DNA of 64,000 bases, from the NCBI RefSeq assembly GCF_023349185.1, contig NZ_JAKIKY010000002.1, positions 424,695-488,694 of the forward strand, written 5' to 3'. A program made the position numbers and the translations under genes. This stretch comes from Shewanella aquimarina (GTDB taxonomy: Bacteria; Pseudomonadota; Gammaproteobacteria; Enterobacterales; Shewanellaceae). A model generated the notes under the pieces. That model saw nothing but the letters and a program-made list of their open reading frames with translations, did not search any database and had not been told where the DNA came from. Positions 34,200-42,800 of this stretch are shown here, one piece after another. Positions within the stretch are counted from its first letter, which is position 1, and the number at the start of each line of letters is the position of its first letter.

Positions 34200-35474
34200 G
34201 TGACCGTGGAAGATCTCACTGTAAATACGAGTCAAACGGGTTATTGGCTTGTGTGTCGGCGACTGCTGCGAGCCACAGGCCCAGGTCTGTTGATGGCGGC
34301 CGCGGCGATAGGTGCCTCCCATCTGGTGGCCTCGACCCGCGCCGGCGCCGAATTTGGCTGGCAGCTGGCCTGGGTGATACTGCTGGTGAATTTGCTCAAG
34401 TATCCCTTCTTCGCCGCCGGAGCACGCTATACCGCGGCGACGGGGGAGAGTCTGCTTCACGGCTATCAACGTCAGGGACGCGGCTACCTGCTGCTCTTCT
34501 CGCTGCTCAACGCCCTTGCGGCGGTGGCCAGTACCGCAGGTGTCGCCATGTTAACCGCGGCGCTGCTCACCCAATTTGTTCCATTGTCGATCGACCTGCT
34601 GGCGCTGATCGTGCTGCTGGCCAGCCTGCTTCTGCTGGTGCTGGGGCACTACCGGGTGCTGGACAGGGTCACTAAGGTGATCATGCTCTGTCTGACGGTG
34701 ACGACCCTGAGCGCCGCCGCGCTGGCCTTTAATGCCGAGCCTATCTTAGCGCCGGACTTTGTCTCGCCCTCGCCCTGGCAATGGGCCCATGTTGGCTTTC
34801 TGGTGGCCATGATGGGGTGGATGCCGGCGCCTATCGAGGTGAGTTGCTGGAACTCCCTCTGGCTGATCGAAAAGCAGAAACAGCAGAAGGTGACGCCCAA
34901 GCAGGCATTGTTCGATTTTAATCTAGGCTTTATCACTACGGCGATTTTGGCCGTGGTATTTCTCTCTCTGGGCGCCATGGTGATGCATGGCTCTGGCGTG
35001 CATTTCTCGCCATCGGGGGCCAAGTTTGCCGAGCAGTTGATTCAGCTCTATAGCCAGGTACTGGGTGAGGGCAGTCGTTACCTCATCGCCCTGGTGGCCT
35101 TGCTGTGTATCTTCAGCACTACGGTGACAGTGGTCGATGGCTATAGTCGTACGCTTATCTTGAGCCTGCAGCTGTTGCGGCAGGATGAGGTCAGCGAGCG
35201 CGGGCTGAATCTCACCATGTTAATCATCAGCCTATTGGGACTCGGGATCATCTTGTTCTTCAAGGGGGCGCTCCTGCCACTGCTGCAGTTTGTGATGACC
35301 CTGGCCTTTATGACTACCATCATCTTTGCCTGGCTCAATTATCGTTTGATGACCAGTGATAACCTGGCAGCCGCTGACCGCTACGGCGTGGCCATGCGGC
35401 TGCTCTCTTGGATCGGCATGACTTATCTGCTAGGGTTTGCCGCTTTATTTGTTTACTGGAAGTTTATCGGTTAA
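34200..35474 (+). CDS. NRAMP-related transporter lacking canonical metal-site motifs
   Basis: A 424-residue, about 11-helix membrane protein starting at GTG 34200 (GAAGGAAG upstream; GTG 34206 also possible). The first helix region GPGLLMAAAAIGASHLVAST aligns with NRAMP TM1, and TM6 region MGWMPAPIEVSCWN follows near 206-219. In true metal NRAMPs TM1 carries DPGN and TM6 MPH, which bind Mn2+/Fe2+. Here they read GASH (38-41) and MPAP, so the metal-binding Asp and the usual His are missing. The protein is probably a proton-coupled carrier with a different substrate. A serine-hydrolase gene follows 20 bases later. Confidence 0.8.
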   Translation: MTVEDLTVNTSQTGYWLVCRRLLRATGPGLLMAAAAIGASHLVASTRAGAEFGWQLAWVILLVNLLKYPFFAAGARYTAATGESLLHGYQRQGRGYLLLFSLLNALAAVASTAGVAMLTAALLTQFVPLSIDLLALIVLLASLLLLVLGHYRVLDRVTKVIMLCLTVTTLSAAALAFNAEPILAPDFVSPSPWQWAHVGFLVAMMGWMPAPIEVSCWNSLWLIEKQKQQKVTPKQALFDFNLGFITTAILAVVFLSLGAMVMHGSGVHFSPSGAKFAEQLIQLYSQVLGEGSRYLIALVALLCIFSTTVTVVDGYSRTLILSLQLLRQDEVSERGLNLTMLIISLLGLGIILFFKGALLPLLQFVMTLAFMTTIIFAWLNYRLMTSDNLAAADRYGVAMRLLSWIGMTYLLGFAALFVYWKFIG

Positions 35475-35493
35475 GCCGGTTAGGAGAACAAGG

Positions 35494-36606
35494 ATGAAGA
35501 TCAATGTCTTGGCGACCAGCCTCTGTCTGCTGGGGGCCATGGCGGGCAGTGCTGTGGCAAGCAATATAGTGACTGACCAGCAGCCGGCGATTAACGAGCA
35601 GGCAAAACGAAAACCGGGCCAAGAGGTGGCGCTGGGTGATGCTTTCGATGCCATTATCGCCGCCAACGAACGTCCCTTCTATGGCATTGTTGCCCTGATG
35701 CAGGGCGGTGAGATCCGCTATGTGAAGTCAAGCGGCTATGGTCAGCAGCTCGCCCCGACGCTGGATAGCCGGGTCATGTTGGCCTCCCAGAGCAAGATGG
35801 TTACCGCGGCGCTGGTGATGCAGGGTGTCAGCCAGGGTAAGTTTGCCTTGGAGGATAAGGTGAATCCTTATCTGGCATCGGCCAATCTGCCTACCTATGA
35901 CGAGCGCATCACCATAGCTCAGCTGCTTAGTCACAGCTCAGGGATCGCCCCCCAGGGCAAGGCGAACCGATTCGCCCCAGGCTGCGATTTTCAATATTCT
36001 AACCTGGGCTATCAGGTGCTGGGACAGCTGCTGGAGAGCCAGTATCAAGCTGACTTTTCGACCCTGGTTAACGGCTTTCTTAAGGAGCACGGCGTAAGCG
36101 GCGTCGAGGCGCAACTCGGCGCGCAGCAGGGGCTGATCGCCGGCATCGAGGCGAGTAGCAATGAGCCGATGGAATATGAGGTGCAGATGAACCTCTTACC
36201 CGGCGGCGGCATGACGGGCTCGGCCAAGGGGCTGCTCAATTATCTCAGTGCCTTGCATGGCGGTAAACTGCTGAGTAAGGAGGCCTATCAGGCGATGGTG
36301 ACGCCCAGGATGCAGCGCCCCCACCGCTGGCAGCAGCTTTATTACGGCTTCGGGGTACAGGTGAATCAGCAGGGAATCGAGGAGTATAGCCACTCAGGTT
36401 ATCTGCCTGGCTATCAATCGCTGAGCCTGAGTTATCCAGCGTTCGATACATATCTTGTGGTGCTGGAAAACGCCTCCTGGCCCATTGATGAGCGCAATCA
36501 AGCCTTTGGCCTGCATGATAAGCTGCGTCAGGCGCTTAGAGACGCCTTGAAGGACGAGGCCAAGGCTGAAAATAATGCCTCGGCGTCGACGCAAAGTCGG
36601 TTATAA
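35494..36606 (+). CDS. Beta-lactamase-fold serine hydrolase (class C/esterase type), exported
   Basis: A 370-residue protein starting at ATG 35494 (TAGGAG upstream). Signal peptide about 1-22. The catalytic motif SQSK gives Ser98 and Lys101 (SxxK), YSN at 168-170 is the second motif, and HSGY (HxG) near 298-301 is the third. These define the serine-hydrolase group that includes AmpC beta-lactamases, esterases and D-aminopeptidases. Activity on beta-lactams is not assured; most such genes encode peptidases or esterases. It lies 19 bases after the NRAMP-like gene, so the two are probably co-transcribed. Confidence 0.88.
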   Translation: MKINVLATSLCLLGAMAGSAVASNIVTDQQPAINEQAKRKPGQEVALGDAFDAIIAANERPFYGIVALMQGGEIRYVKSSGYGQQLAPTLDSRVMLASQSKMVTAALVMQGVSQGKFALEDKVNPYLASANLPTYDERITIAQLLSHSSGIAPQGKANRFAPGCDFQYSNLGYQVLGQLLESQYQADFSTLVNGFLKEHGVSGVEAQLGAQQGLIAGIEASSNEPMEYEVQMNLLPGGGMTGSAKGLLNYLSALHGGKLLSKEAYQAMVTPRMQRPHRWQQLYYGFGVQVNQQGIEEYSHSGYLPGYQSLSLSYPAFDTYLVVLENASWPIDERNQAFGLHDKLRQALRDALKDEAKAENNASASTQSRL

Positions 36607-36661
36607 TATCGACTCAGTGGCAGGCGCACCCGCGCGAGCCAGTAATCTAAGAAGTTAAACA

Positions 36662-37126
36662 ATGATTAATAACGATATTTTACGCCGTCTACGATTCGTA
36701 TTCGATTACAAGAACGCCAAGATGATCAAGATCTTCGCCAAGGTCAAACATGAGATGACCCAGGAAGTCTTGCTCAACATGCTTAAGAAAGAGTCCGAAG
36801 AGGGCTACAAGCCCTGTAACGACAAGACGCTGTGCCTGTTTCTGGATGGTTTGATCATCGAAAAGCGCGGCCTGCGTGAAGGTGCCGAGATCCCATCTCC
36901 TGTGTCTCAGTTAAACAACAACCTGATCTTCAAGAAGCTGAGGATTGCGCTTGAGATGCGTGAAGAAGATATTATTGAGACCTTAGCCCTGGCGGACTTC
37001 AGAATGAGCAGTTCTGAACTGGGTGCCCTGTTTAGAAAGCCCGGCCATAAGCACTTTAAGGAGTGCGGCGATCAGGTGCTGCGCAACTTCTTGACCGGCC
37101 TGTCGATCAAGTATCGCGGAAAGTAA
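36662..37126 (+). CDS. DUF1456 (YehS-like) protein
   Basis: A 154-residue protein made of two similar halves: NDILRRLRFVFDYKNAKMIKI at the start and NLIFKKLRIALEMREEDIIE from about 85. Each half ends with a helix-turn-helix-like segment containing LRNFLTGLS or LCLFLDGL. This duplicated architecture is the family hallmark. Function is unknown. Ribosome-binding site is weak. A terminator follows 20 bases after the stop. Confidence 0.93.
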   Translation: MINNDILRRLRFVFDYKNAKMIKIFAKVKHEMTQEVLLNMLKKESEEGYKPCNDKTLCLFLDGLIIEKRGLREGAEIPSPVSQLNNNLIFKKLRIALEMREEDIIETLALADFRMSSSELGALFRKPGHKHFKECGDQVLRNFLTGLSIKYRGK

Positions 37127-37145
37127 GAGATATCGTCAGCTAAAG

Positions 37146-37169
37146 ACGCGGCTTAGGCCGCGTTTTTTG
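37146..37169 (+). terminator. Rho-independent terminator
   Basis: Stem ACGCGGC/GCCGCGT with loop TTAG, then TTTTTTG; 20 bases after the DUF1456 gene. Confidence 0.9.
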
Positions 37170-37322
37170 TGTCTGGCCGTTAGTGTTTAAAACAGCCAGG
37201 GTGTGAAAATAATCAAAAAAATGATCGCGCCGAAGGCAACAAAGATCACACTTTGTGGTAATCTTGCCAAAATTGATAGCACAGCCATTCCAACATACCC
37301 ACAGATAGAGAAAAGGTTACCA

Positions 37323-39011
37323 ATGGACGATAATAAACGCCCGCTATATCTTCCTTTTGCCGGCCCAGCCATTCTTGAAGCCCCCTTGATCAACAAGGGC
37401 AGTGCCTTTACCGAAGAGGAGCGCATCTTCTTCAACCTCGAGGGGCTGCTGCCCCACGTCATTGAGACCATCGAGGAGCAGGCTTCGCGTGCCTACGATC
37501 AGTACAAGAACTTCAGTAACGATCTCGACCGCCATATCTATCTGCGCAACATTCAAGACACCAACGAGACCCTCTATTACCGTCTGTTGCAGAACCATAT
37601 TACCGAGATGATGCCGATCATCTATACCCCTACGGTTGGCCTGGCCTGTGAGCGTTTTTCGAAGAACTATCGTCGTAACCGCGGCCTGTTTATCTCCTAT
37701 CCCAACAAGGATCGCATCGATGACATCCTGAATAACTCGACGCGCCAGAAGGTGAAGATCATCGTCGTCACCGATGGCGAGCGCATCTTGGGTCTGGGCG
37801 ACCAGGGGATCGGCGGCATGGGTATTCCGATTGGTAAGCTGTCACTCTACACCAGCTGTGGCGGTATCAGCCCGGCTTACACCCTGCCTATTACGCTGGA
37901 CGTGGGCACAGACAACCCGCATCTATTGGAAGATCCTATGTATATGGGCTGGCGTAATCAGCGTATCGGCGGCGAAGAGTATGCCGAGTTTGTCGAGGCC
38001 TTCATGCAGGCGGTTCACAGACGCTGGCCAGATGCCTTGATCCAGTTTGAAGATTTTGCCCAGAAGAACGCCATGCCACTGCTCGAGCGTTACAAAGACA
38101 AGTACTGCTGTTTCAACGACGACATTCAGGGCACGGCGGCGGTTACTGTAGGTTCTCTGCTGGCAGCCTGTCAGGCGGCGGATACTCAGCTCAGTCAGCA
38201 GCGTGTGGCCTTCCTCGGCGCCGGTAGTGCAGGTTGTGGTATTGCCGAGGCGATCATCGCCCAGATGGTGTCAGAAGGGATAAGCGACGAGCAGGCGCGT
38301 CAGCAGGTCTTCATGGTAGACCGTTGGGGGCTGCTGCAAGATAACATGCCTAATCTGCTGCCGTTCCAGCAGAACCTGGCACAGCAGGCGGCCAGGGTTG
38401 AGGGCTGGAACACTGAGAGCGAGAACATCTCGCTGCTGGATGTGATGAATAATGGTAAGCCGACCGTGCTCATCGGCGTATCCGGCGCCCCGGGTCTGTT
38501 TAGCGAAGAGATCATCAAGGCGATGCACAGCCACTGTGAGCGTCCTATCATCTTCCCGCTGTCTAACCCGACCAGCCGTGTCGAGGCGACACCGAAAGAT
38601 ATTCTGCACTGGACCAAGGGCCAGGCGCTGGTGGCAACCGGTAGCCCGTTTGAGCCCGTGGTGATCGACGAGCAGACCTATGAGATCGCCCAGTGCAACA
38701 ACAGCTATATCTTCCCAGGGATAGGCCTGGGCGTGTTGGCCTCGGGGGCCAAGCGCGTCAGTAACGAGATGCTGATGGCTTCGAGCCGCGCCCTGGCAGA
38801 GTGTTCTCCTTTGGCTAAAGATGGCGAAGGTTCGCTATTGCCGGCGCTGGAAGATATCCATGCGGTGAGTAAGCATATCGCCTTCGCGGTGGGCAAGGTG
38901 GCCATTGAGCAGGGCCATGCGCTGCCGGCCAGCGACGAGCTGCTGATGCAGTCCATTGAAGATAACTTCTGGACCGCGGAATATCGCCGTTATAAGCGCA
39001 CCTCTTTCTAA
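37323..39011 (+). CDS. maeA: NAD-dependent malic enzyme (malate dehydrogenase, decarboxylating)
   Basis: A 562-residue enzyme converting malate to pyruvate and CO2 with NAD+. ATG 37323 has AAAGG upstream and gives the family N-terminus; a longer frame to 37203 is hydrophobically odd and not conserved in the family. Motifs: [12 protein letters not shown] (about 100-111), the catalytic and metal site [15 protein letters not shown] (about 145-159), [14 protein letters not shown] (metal-binding Asp residues), and the dinucleotide site [15 protein letters not shown]. Length fits the E. coli SfcA/MaeA type (565). Confidence 0.97.
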   Translation: MDDNKRPLYLPFAGPAILEAPLINKGSAFTEEERIFFNLEGLLPHVIETIEEQASRAYDQYKNFSNDLDRHIYLRNIQDTNETLYYRLLQNHITEMMPIIYTPTVGLACERFSKNYRRNRGLFISYPNKDRIDDILNNSTRQKVKIIVVTDGERILGLGDQGIGGMGIPIGKLSLYTSCGGISPAYTLPITLDVGTDNPHLLEDPMYMGWRNQRIGGEEYAEFVEAFMQAVHRRWPDALIQFEDFAQKNAMPLLERYKDKYCCFNDDIQGTAAVTVGSLLAACQAADTQLSQQRVAFLGAGSAGCGIAEAIIAQMVSEGISDEQARQQVFMVDRWGLLQDNMPNLLPFQQNLAQQAARVEGWNTESENISLLDVMNNGKPTVLIGVSGAPGLFSEEIIKAMHSHCERPIIFPLSNPTSRVEATPKDILHWTKGQALVATGSPFEPVVIDEQTYEIAQCNNSYIFPGIGLGVLASGAKRVSNEMLMASSRALAECSPLAKDGEGSLLPALEDIHAVSKHIAFAVGKVAIEQGHALPASDELLMQSIEDNFWTAEYRRYKRTSF

Positions 39012-39037
39012 CCTCTTTGACTTAGCCGTTTGCGCTT

Positions 39038-39067
39038 AAAAAAGCCGCCTTTTGGGCGGCTTCTTTG
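39038..39067 (+). terminator. Rho-independent terminator of maeA
   Basis: Stem AAGCCGCC/GGGCGGCTT with loop TTTT, then CTTTG; about 27 bases after maeA. Confidence 0.85.
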
Positions 39068-39295
39068 TGTCTTATACAAGATGAAATTTTGCTTTGGATC
39101 ACAAAGTGTTAGTGAGGCGTATGATCTTGCCAGCACTTCTTTCATCGAGATGGCATTTTTAAGTTTGGCTTAATCTTGGCTGGTAATGCTCGCCAGACAG
39201 CTTGCTGCGCCCAGCGCTTCTTGAGTATGCCTGTTGTGAGTATGTCTATCTATCTTGTATAGACCAGTGACAGGCAGGAGGCGGGCCGGCAAGCC

Positions 39296-39508
39296 TAGGG
39301 TTTGTTGACCTTTCCTGTTTGTTTCTGCAGCATTTTGTAGGTTATTTATACAAGGTGGAGTCCGTGTAGTGTAGTTATTCTACATGAGCGGGTGATAACG
39401 CCGTAGAAATGGCCTACAAAAGCTGCCCGAAGGGTTCATCTAAACGCGCCTTGAGCAAAACGCGTTTAGATCGAACAAAAATTAAACCTGAAAGATAAAC
39501 AGACCCTA
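39296..39508 (+). repeat. Diverged 213-bp relative of the 268-bp inverted-repeat element
   Basis: Ends TAGGGTTTGTTGACCTTTC and the inverted complement of TAGGGTCTGTTTATCTTTC match the 268-bp elements. It contains the shared GCTGCCCG-AGGGTTC stretch and a TAGTTATTCTA core. The internal stem here is ATCTAAACGCG (39438-39448) with CGCGTTTAGAT (39461-39471), different in sequence from the stem in the other two copies but again perfectly paired. Same orientation as copy 1. It fills the gap between maeA and the cytochrome gene and does not touch a stop codon. Confidence 0.82.
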
Positions 39509-39569
39509 GAGTGTTCGCCTACTATTGTGAGCTTTTTAGCTGTTTGAATTGCCAAAACTGGAGCCTGAA

Positions 39570-39803
39570 ATGAAAAAATTAATCACCCTAGCCGCCGGCC
39601 TGCTATTTGCTGGCGCGGCCGTTGCCATGGATTGTAAAGATTGCCATGAGCCTATCGACCTGACCATGCACACAGAGTCAGAGGCTACCCTGGCAACCTG
39701 TAATGATTGTCATGGCATGAAGGATGCCCACGCCCCCGACATGGAGATGCATACGCCTGAGCTGACCATCAAAGAGTGCGCCGATTGCCACGGTATGAAC
39801 TAG
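39570..39803 (+). CDS. Small periplasmic triheme cytochrome c
   Basis: A 77-residue protein starting at ATG 39570 (GGAG upstream). Signal peptide MKKLITLAAGLLFAGAAVA; the mature part is about 58 residues. Three haem-binding motifs CKDCH, CNDCH and CADCH are present. Exactly three further histidines (in LTMHTES, KDAHAPD and MEMHTPE) could supply the distal axial ligands, giving three bis-His, low-potential haems. At about one haem per 19 residues it is very haem-dense. Such proteins carry electrons across the periplasm in Shewanella. It is monocistronic, ending at a shared terminator. Confidence 0.92.
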   Translation: MKKLITLAAGLLFAGAAVAMDCKDCHEPIDLTMHTESEATLATCNDCHGMKDAHAPDMEMHTPELTIKECADCHGMN

Positions 39804-39831
39804 TGGTTTTGTCAATTTAAGAATGCATAAA

Positions 39832-39853
39832 AAAGGGCCCTCAGAGAGGGCCC
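39832..39853. terminator. Bidirectional terminator between convergent genes
   Basis: GGGCCCTC/GAGGGCCC with loop AGA, preceded by an A-run (T-run for the leftward direction). It separates the cytochrome gene from the leftward protease gene. Confidence 0.8.
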
Positions 39854-39884
39854 AAAGACAAGGTCGAACTAAATCGTTGGACGC

Positions 39885-42800
39885 TTAGTGTAGCTTACGG
39901 CGTCCGGCCAGCAGACCCAGTAGGCCCAGAGCCAGGAAGCCGAGGCTACCGCCCGAGTCATTGTCTGTTGGCTCATCTGGCGTTTCCGGCGCCGGCGGCG
40001 TTGGCTCAACACCGTCTGAGTTCACCGTCAGCATGAAGCTGGTGGAGGCGGCGTCAGATGGGTAGGCCATATCATGTACGGTTACCGTTACCAAGGTGTC
40101 ACCATACCAGTCGGTATCAGGTGTGATGCTAAAGCTATCACCATCGACCTCTGCCGTGATGTGCTCACCCGATACCATGATGCCGTTGGCTGTGCCTTTA
40201 ACATCGTTGTAGGTAACTGTGATGCCTTCTAACGTGGTATTTTCTTCCATCATCATGTCGGCAATGGCTGCCACGCTGATATTCGATGGGCTAGACACCT
40301 CATGGGTTACCGTCACTAGTTCAGAGTCTGCATATTGGGTATCGACTTTTACAAAGTTGTCGGCGCCGACGGCATTGGCCGAAACCCGCGCCGAGAACTT
40401 GAGTGATACCTTTGACTGCTCAGGGCCGCGATAGTCGGCGCAGACAACTGTGCCAGAACTGATCTTTTCGTCGACATCCTTATAGGCGAAGCCATCGTTC
40501 AACCAACCTCCTGCAGGGCCGAAGGTGGCGCGCTCACCCCAGTAACCGTGTAGACCGACAGAACCGAACTGGTCGTTCTTTGTGTCTAAGGTTTCATAGG
40601 CGAAGATGATCTCTGGGCTTGCCTCATCGAAGCTGATGTCAGTTGCGACGATAGTCTGGATGTTGAACTTAGCATCCGGATCAGGCGTATCGTTACCGCT
40701 GAGGAAGGAGTTCCATTCCTCACCACCATCCCACTGGAAGATGTAGTGCTTGTTGGTGAGCACCGCATAGACGGCATGCTCGTAGCGACCCGTATTCCAG
40801 TTGAACATGGTCTGCGGCATTTTCACATCGCCGCGCCATAGTGGTGCCACCATAGTATCAGGGAAGCCCTGGAAGTTATCATCAAATGGCAGATTGTAGT
40901 TCCAGAAATCAGGCATAGGGTCAAACTGTACATAGCCAAATGGCGAGATGGCTAATACGTCCTGTCCAAACACCTCAGGGTTACCGTACAGTGGTACATG
41001 GGGTAAGCCATTGGCACTGAGTGGGATCAGTAGTGTTTGATTCGATCTTCCAGACAGGCCTATGGGTTGAGACCCTTGAGAAGGTAGATCGAAGAAGCTG
41101 CCATCTTCCCCATAGGGCACTCGACAGGTCTCATCTGTGAGGTTAGTGGTAAAGACATAATGGCGCTTCATCTCGCTAGACGAAGGCTGCGTGGCCGAGA
41201 TTGCTATCTTGTTGCCGTCAACCGTCATGCCATCACCATAGTTGCCGATACCGCCTACTGCAACAGTGTCTGGCATCAGTACCAGGCCGTCGCTTAGCTC
41301 GGTATTAAAGGTGAATTCTCGCTCGCCCCCTAACAGGTTAGGCGCGAGTTCCACGACGAAATCCAGAATGTCGCCCTCTTTGGCTGCCGTTTGCGAGGCC
41401 GTGACTGTGGTGTCGCTGCCCATATGCATGAGTTTCACCGCGAAGTCACCCAGATTAGAGTCGTTATATTCATCACTTCCCAGGCCGACCATGCCGTAGT
41501 AGACATCGCCTTCCTCGGCGCCGGGCAGATCGTAGTTGAGTTTTAGCTGATAAGGGGTCATGCCGTTGTTGGTCGCCGGACCTTCGATGGACAGGTTGCC
41601 GCTATCGCTTTCGCCTACAATCGCCAGGCTAAGCTCGAATGGATCGGCGAGGTTCTTCTGATCCTCATACTCCCATTTCCAGTTGGCAGCAATGGCCCAG
41701 TAACGACCCGGCATAGGGTTATTGATGGCACAGAAGTCGCCATTGTCTGTCTGTGAGAAACAGATGGCTTCGTCTAACCATTGGATATCCTCATCACCGT
41801 TAACGTCCATACCTAAGTCGATTGAGGTATAAGCGTGTTTCGGTGCCGATAACACTTCCCATACGACACGCTTGGTGCCTTCGGGCACATCGAAGAAGAT
41901 CACCTTGGCACCACCATCCTCAATCTCCTGACGTGTATAGCCGTCCGAGTAGAGTCTGACTTCGGCGCGCTTAAGCTCGGCGTCGTGGCGTTCACCCTTG
42001 GTGAGGCCATAGACACGTGAGTTGAGCGACTGTACCTCTTTGGTATGGATCTCAGGGGTCAGGTTGTGGCCCTGCTGGCGATGGATAATGCCAGAGACCT
42101 CGTTAGGCAGTGTGTCGCCCTTATAGCGAACGCCGACCGGTAGATGCTGCATAGGTTTGCTGCTGTCGCTTGGCGTCAGCTTAACGCTACCCGTCAGCTG
42201 GATCTGCGAAGAGTCGGCGCCAATGGCTTCCACTTCGAGGATCTTAGCCTTGAGGCTGATCGCCTGAGATTTACCGGCCTTGAGGGTGAAGGTCTTAGGC
42301 GATACCTCGAGCTCCAGCATCTGGGCACCTTCCATCTCGTTAGGCGTTGCCTCAACCGTCCAGGTACCGTCTTGGGTTGCAGTTACCGTGCGCATCCAGG
42401 TACAGGTGCCCGCGCAGCTATCATGGTAGAAGTAAGGCAGGTTTAGGGTGTGAATGTTGCCACCATTATTAGGGTTGGCGGCGCGATAGTTTTCGACGCT
42501 TTCATCCAGCAATAATGGTGCGTTGTTGGCGCGCGACACATTGATCACCCCGCTACCCGCATCGCTGAAGCCCGCTGCGACTGGGTCGTAAGGATTACCG
42601 TCACGAGCGCGTGTGACGCCTTCAAGTGATGCCGTGGTCATCAGCGCCGATTGGATCTGCGCCGGACTCCAGTCTGGGTGCGCCTGAGTCAGCAGTGCCA
42701 TGGCGCCTGCCACGTGCGGTGCCGCCATAGAGGTGCCGCTGATGGCGGCGTAGTCGGCTGGCATGCCTTGGGTGGTGAATGGCATCTCATCGGCCCAGGC

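Noticed and set aside
37187..37288. Small hydrophobic 33-codon frame on the minus strand before maeA (about 37187-37288)
   Set aside because: The product would be a single membrane helix and might be real, but there is no good ribosome-binding site and no family match I can recall. It also overlaps the maeA leader, so I left it out.
37203..37322. N-terminal extension of maeA
   Set aside because: The family starts at ATG 37323, which has a ribosome-binding site; the extension is an in-frame leader with no family support.
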